24,726 bases of DNA. Source: an uncultured Lachnospiraceae bacterium. Its GTDB lineage: Bacteria; Bacillota; Clostridia; Lachnospirales; Lachnospiraceae. Below, piece by piece: positions 23,113-24,726 of this stretch (its first letter is position 1; each line of letters starts with the position of its first letter). A program made the position numbers and the translations under genes. The notes under the pieces were generated by a model, which saw nothing but the letters and a program-made list of their open reading frames with translations, ran no database searches and was not told the origin of the DNA. The stretch covers positions 1 to 24,726 of the forward strand of contig CAJUPF010000023.1 in assembly GCA_910588565.1 (NCBI GenBank), given 5' to 3'.

Positions 23113-24726
23113 TTGAAACAACGTATTTTTTCAGCTGTTTTAGCGCTTTGCTTATGCATGACTTCCCCTTTGGCGTTATACGCAGGGCAGGGAGATCTTT
23201 TGCGGCAAATGGAGGCTGCGGAAGAAACCACATCCGGTCTGATCGCCCGTGACGGGAAGATCCCTACCCCGACGGAAGCCTATGAAGCTATGATTGCACT
23301 AAAGGATCAGGATAACTATAAGGAAGGAACAACCTGGACCGACTATGAGCCTTATTCGGACACAAAGGGATATTATCATTGGAAGGGCGGCCCTCTGGAT
23401 GGGAAAAACATCAGCGCCGTGGGCTGCGTAGCCTTTGCTTTTATACTCAGCGATGCGGCATTTGGCAGTTTGCCGGCCAGGATGTACGCAGCGGGTGAGT
23501 TTACGTTTGAGGATGTAAAAGTCGGAGACATCTTGCGGGTAAGCAATGATGTTCATACCGCGATCGTAATCGAAGTGAGTGATGCGGGCGTGGTTGTTGC
23601 CGAAGGAAACATCAGCGCTGGCGACCATCAGGGTAAGGTACATTGGGGGCGGGCAATATCCAAGGAAGAGGTGATGAGCAATACCAGCCATTATATTACC
23701 CGTTATCCGGAAAATTACGTCGCGCCGGATGATCCGGAGGCCAACGTATCAATTGCAGCGGGAACGCTTGACGGAGGGCTTGCCTGGAATCTGACGAAGG
23801 CGGGTACGCTGGCCATTTCCGGCCAGGGAGCGATTCCGGATTTCAGCAGCGCCGGAGAACCGCCGTGGAGCGGGAACGGCAGCCGCATCCGGAAAGTCGT
23901 TATCGGAGATGGCATTACCGGTATCGGTTCCTGCGCTTTTTGGAACTGCGGGGTTTTAAGCGTGGAAATCCCTTCCGGTGTGACGGCAATTGGCAACAGC
24001 GCGTTCCGTGGTTCTTCGATTATTTCCGTGGCGATTCCCTCCAGTGTGAAAACCATCGGTGACAGTGCGTTCCGCGAATGTCCGAATCTTAGTGAGGTGA
24101 CTATTTCCGAAGGGTTGGAAACCATTGAGCAGAATGCATTTCGTGCTTGTGCAAGTCTTACTTCTGTCGCTTTGCCTGCCAGTATCGGAGAGGTGGGCGC
24201 CGGCGCATTTTTTCAATGTCAGAAACTGACAAGCGCGACATTTTCTCCTGGCAGCAAGCAGGTAAAGATGGGCGACAATCTATTTATGCAATGCTATTCT
24301 CTGATGCGTGTAACACTGCCCAAGAGTATAGACGGGATTAGCGAGGGTATGTTTCAGAATTGCCTGATGCTTGCCGGAGTGGAAATCCCGCAGGGCGCAG
24401 AAAGCATTGGAGCGTCAGCCTTTGCTTCCTGCTCCGGATTTAGCGTTGTTCTGATTCCGGACAGTGTTACAACAATAGGAATCGCTGCATTCTCAAATTG
24501 CCCTCTGACTGACGTCTACTTTACCGGCACCGAAGCGCAGTGGAACAGTATACGTAAAATAGGGGATACGGCAGCAGCAGTATCAAAGGCAACGATACAT
24601 TATAATTATATCCCCGATCCGGATGATGATAATAACGGAGACAAACCAGGAAGCGGAGATAATCCGGGAAGCGGAGACAAACCAGGAAGCGGAGATAATC
24701 CGGGAAGCGGAGACAAACCAGGAAGC
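23113..24726 (+). CDS. Secreted cysteine-amidase-like and BspA leucine-rich repeat protein, cut at window edge
   Basis: An open frame of 538 codons that reaches the window end without a stop. It starts at TTG 23113, eight bases after AGGAGG (23099-23104); an in-frame TAA at 23092 rules out a longer start. Signal peptide residues 1-24, likely cleavage after LYA. Residues about 60-200 look like a papain-fold amidase (NlpC/P60 or CHAP-like): a cysteine in AVGCVAFAF (C105), a histidine in DVHTAIVIEV (H148) and an asparagine in EGNIS (N166). A short beta-rich lead-in follows, then nine BspA-type leucine-rich repeats of about 23 residues (about 260-465, for example SVKTIGDSAFRECPNLSEV), ending in the common FTGTEAQWNSI cap. 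The tail is acidic and then PGSGDKPGSGDN repeats, probably a linker to a wall-anchor or further domain outside the window. Peptidase activity is inferred from the residue pattern only. Confidence 0.85.
   Translation, partial: MKQRIFSAVLALCLCMTSPLALYAGQGDLLRQMEAAEETTSGLIARDGKIPTPTEAYEAMIALKDQDNYKEGTTWTDYEPYSDTKGYYHWKGGPLDGKNISAVGCVAFAFILSDAAFGSLPARMYAAGEFTFEDVKVGDILRVSNDVHTAIVIEVSDAGVVVAEGNISAGDHQGKVHWGRAISKEEVMSNTSHYITRYPENYVAPDDPEANVSIAAGTLDGGLAWNLTKAGTLAISGQGAIPDFSSAGEPPWSGNGSRIRKVVIGDGITGIGSCAFWNCGVLSVEIPSGVTAIGNSAFRGSSIISVAIPSSVKTIGDSAFRECPNLSEVTISEGLETIEQNAFRACASLTSVALPASIGEVGAGAFFQCQKLTSATFSPGSKQVKMGDNLFMQCYSLMRVTLPKSIDGISEGMFQNCLMLAGVEIPQGAESIGASAFASCSGFSVVLIPDSVTTIGIAAFSNCPLTDVYFTGTEAQWNSIRKIGDTAAAVSKATIHYNYIPDPDDDNNGDKPGSGDNPGSGDKPGSGDNPGSGDKPGS
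24637..24726 (+). repeat. 36-bp tandem repeat encoding a PGSGDKPGSGDN-type linker
   Basis: Two and a half exact copies of a 36-base unit (24637-24672, 24673-24708, then 18 bases) starting GGAGACAAACCAGGAAGC. The array runs to the window edge, so its true length is unknown. The exactness suggests recent slippage expansion or contraction. Confidence 0.9.

Overview
The window looks like chromosomal DNA from a spore-forming, gut-type clostridium, most likely a Lachnospiraceae member. The evidence is AGGAGG-type ribosome binding sites, sigma-A-like promoters, a SpoIVB sporulation protease, the clostridial gene order asp23-nusB-xseA-xseB-ispA-dxs-tlyA-nadK-argR-recN-spoIVB, Rpn-family nuclease genes of the Lachnospiraceae type, and large secreted proteins built from InlB B-repeats or BspA-type leucine-rich repeats. 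All assignments come from reading the sequence; no database search was run.

Positions 1-10150 are an accessory region. An Rpn/PD-(D/E)XK-type gene (251-1231) is followed by a 2215-residue secreted, modular adhesin-like protein (1505-8152): signal peptide, two LamG-like domains, several Ig-like domains, ten InlB B-repeats, two FIVAR modules and a lysine-rich Ig-like C-terminus without an LPXTG anchor. Next come a second intact Rpn-family gene (8400-9263), a decayed scrap of a second adhesin 3' end that still carries its terminator (9353-9492), and a broken third Rpn-family gene on the minus strand (9508-10149). The adhesin terminator and the scrap's terminator are near copies, so this region has been rearranged.

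Positions 10561-19431 hold a tightly packed plus-strand housekeeping cluster. It covers an Asp23-family envelope protein, transcription antitermination (NusB), exonuclease VII (XseAB), isoprenoid precursor synthesis (IspA, Dxs), an RNA methyltransferase (TlyA), NAD kinase, the arginine repressor and the repair ATPase RecN. Two 4-nt stop/start overlaps (nusB/xseA and nadK/argR) suggest translational coupling. A terminator ends this unit and spoIVB follows alone, closed by its own terminator. The spo0A gene that usually follows spoIVB in clostridia is absent here.

Positions 20782-24726 hold an ECF-like sigma factor with a cysteine-containing C-terminal extension and, directly behind it, a DUF2461-family gene. 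After another terminator, a strong promoter drives a TTG-initiated secreted protein with a cysteine-amidase-like domain, nine BspA-type leucine-rich repeats and a Pro/Gly/Ser/Asp linker. This last gene is cut by the window edge.

The least ordinary parts are the adhesin/Rpn region with its duplicated and deleted 3' end, the leader ORF and palindrome in front of the adhesin, and the amidase-LRR protein at the end. None of these proves a new system.
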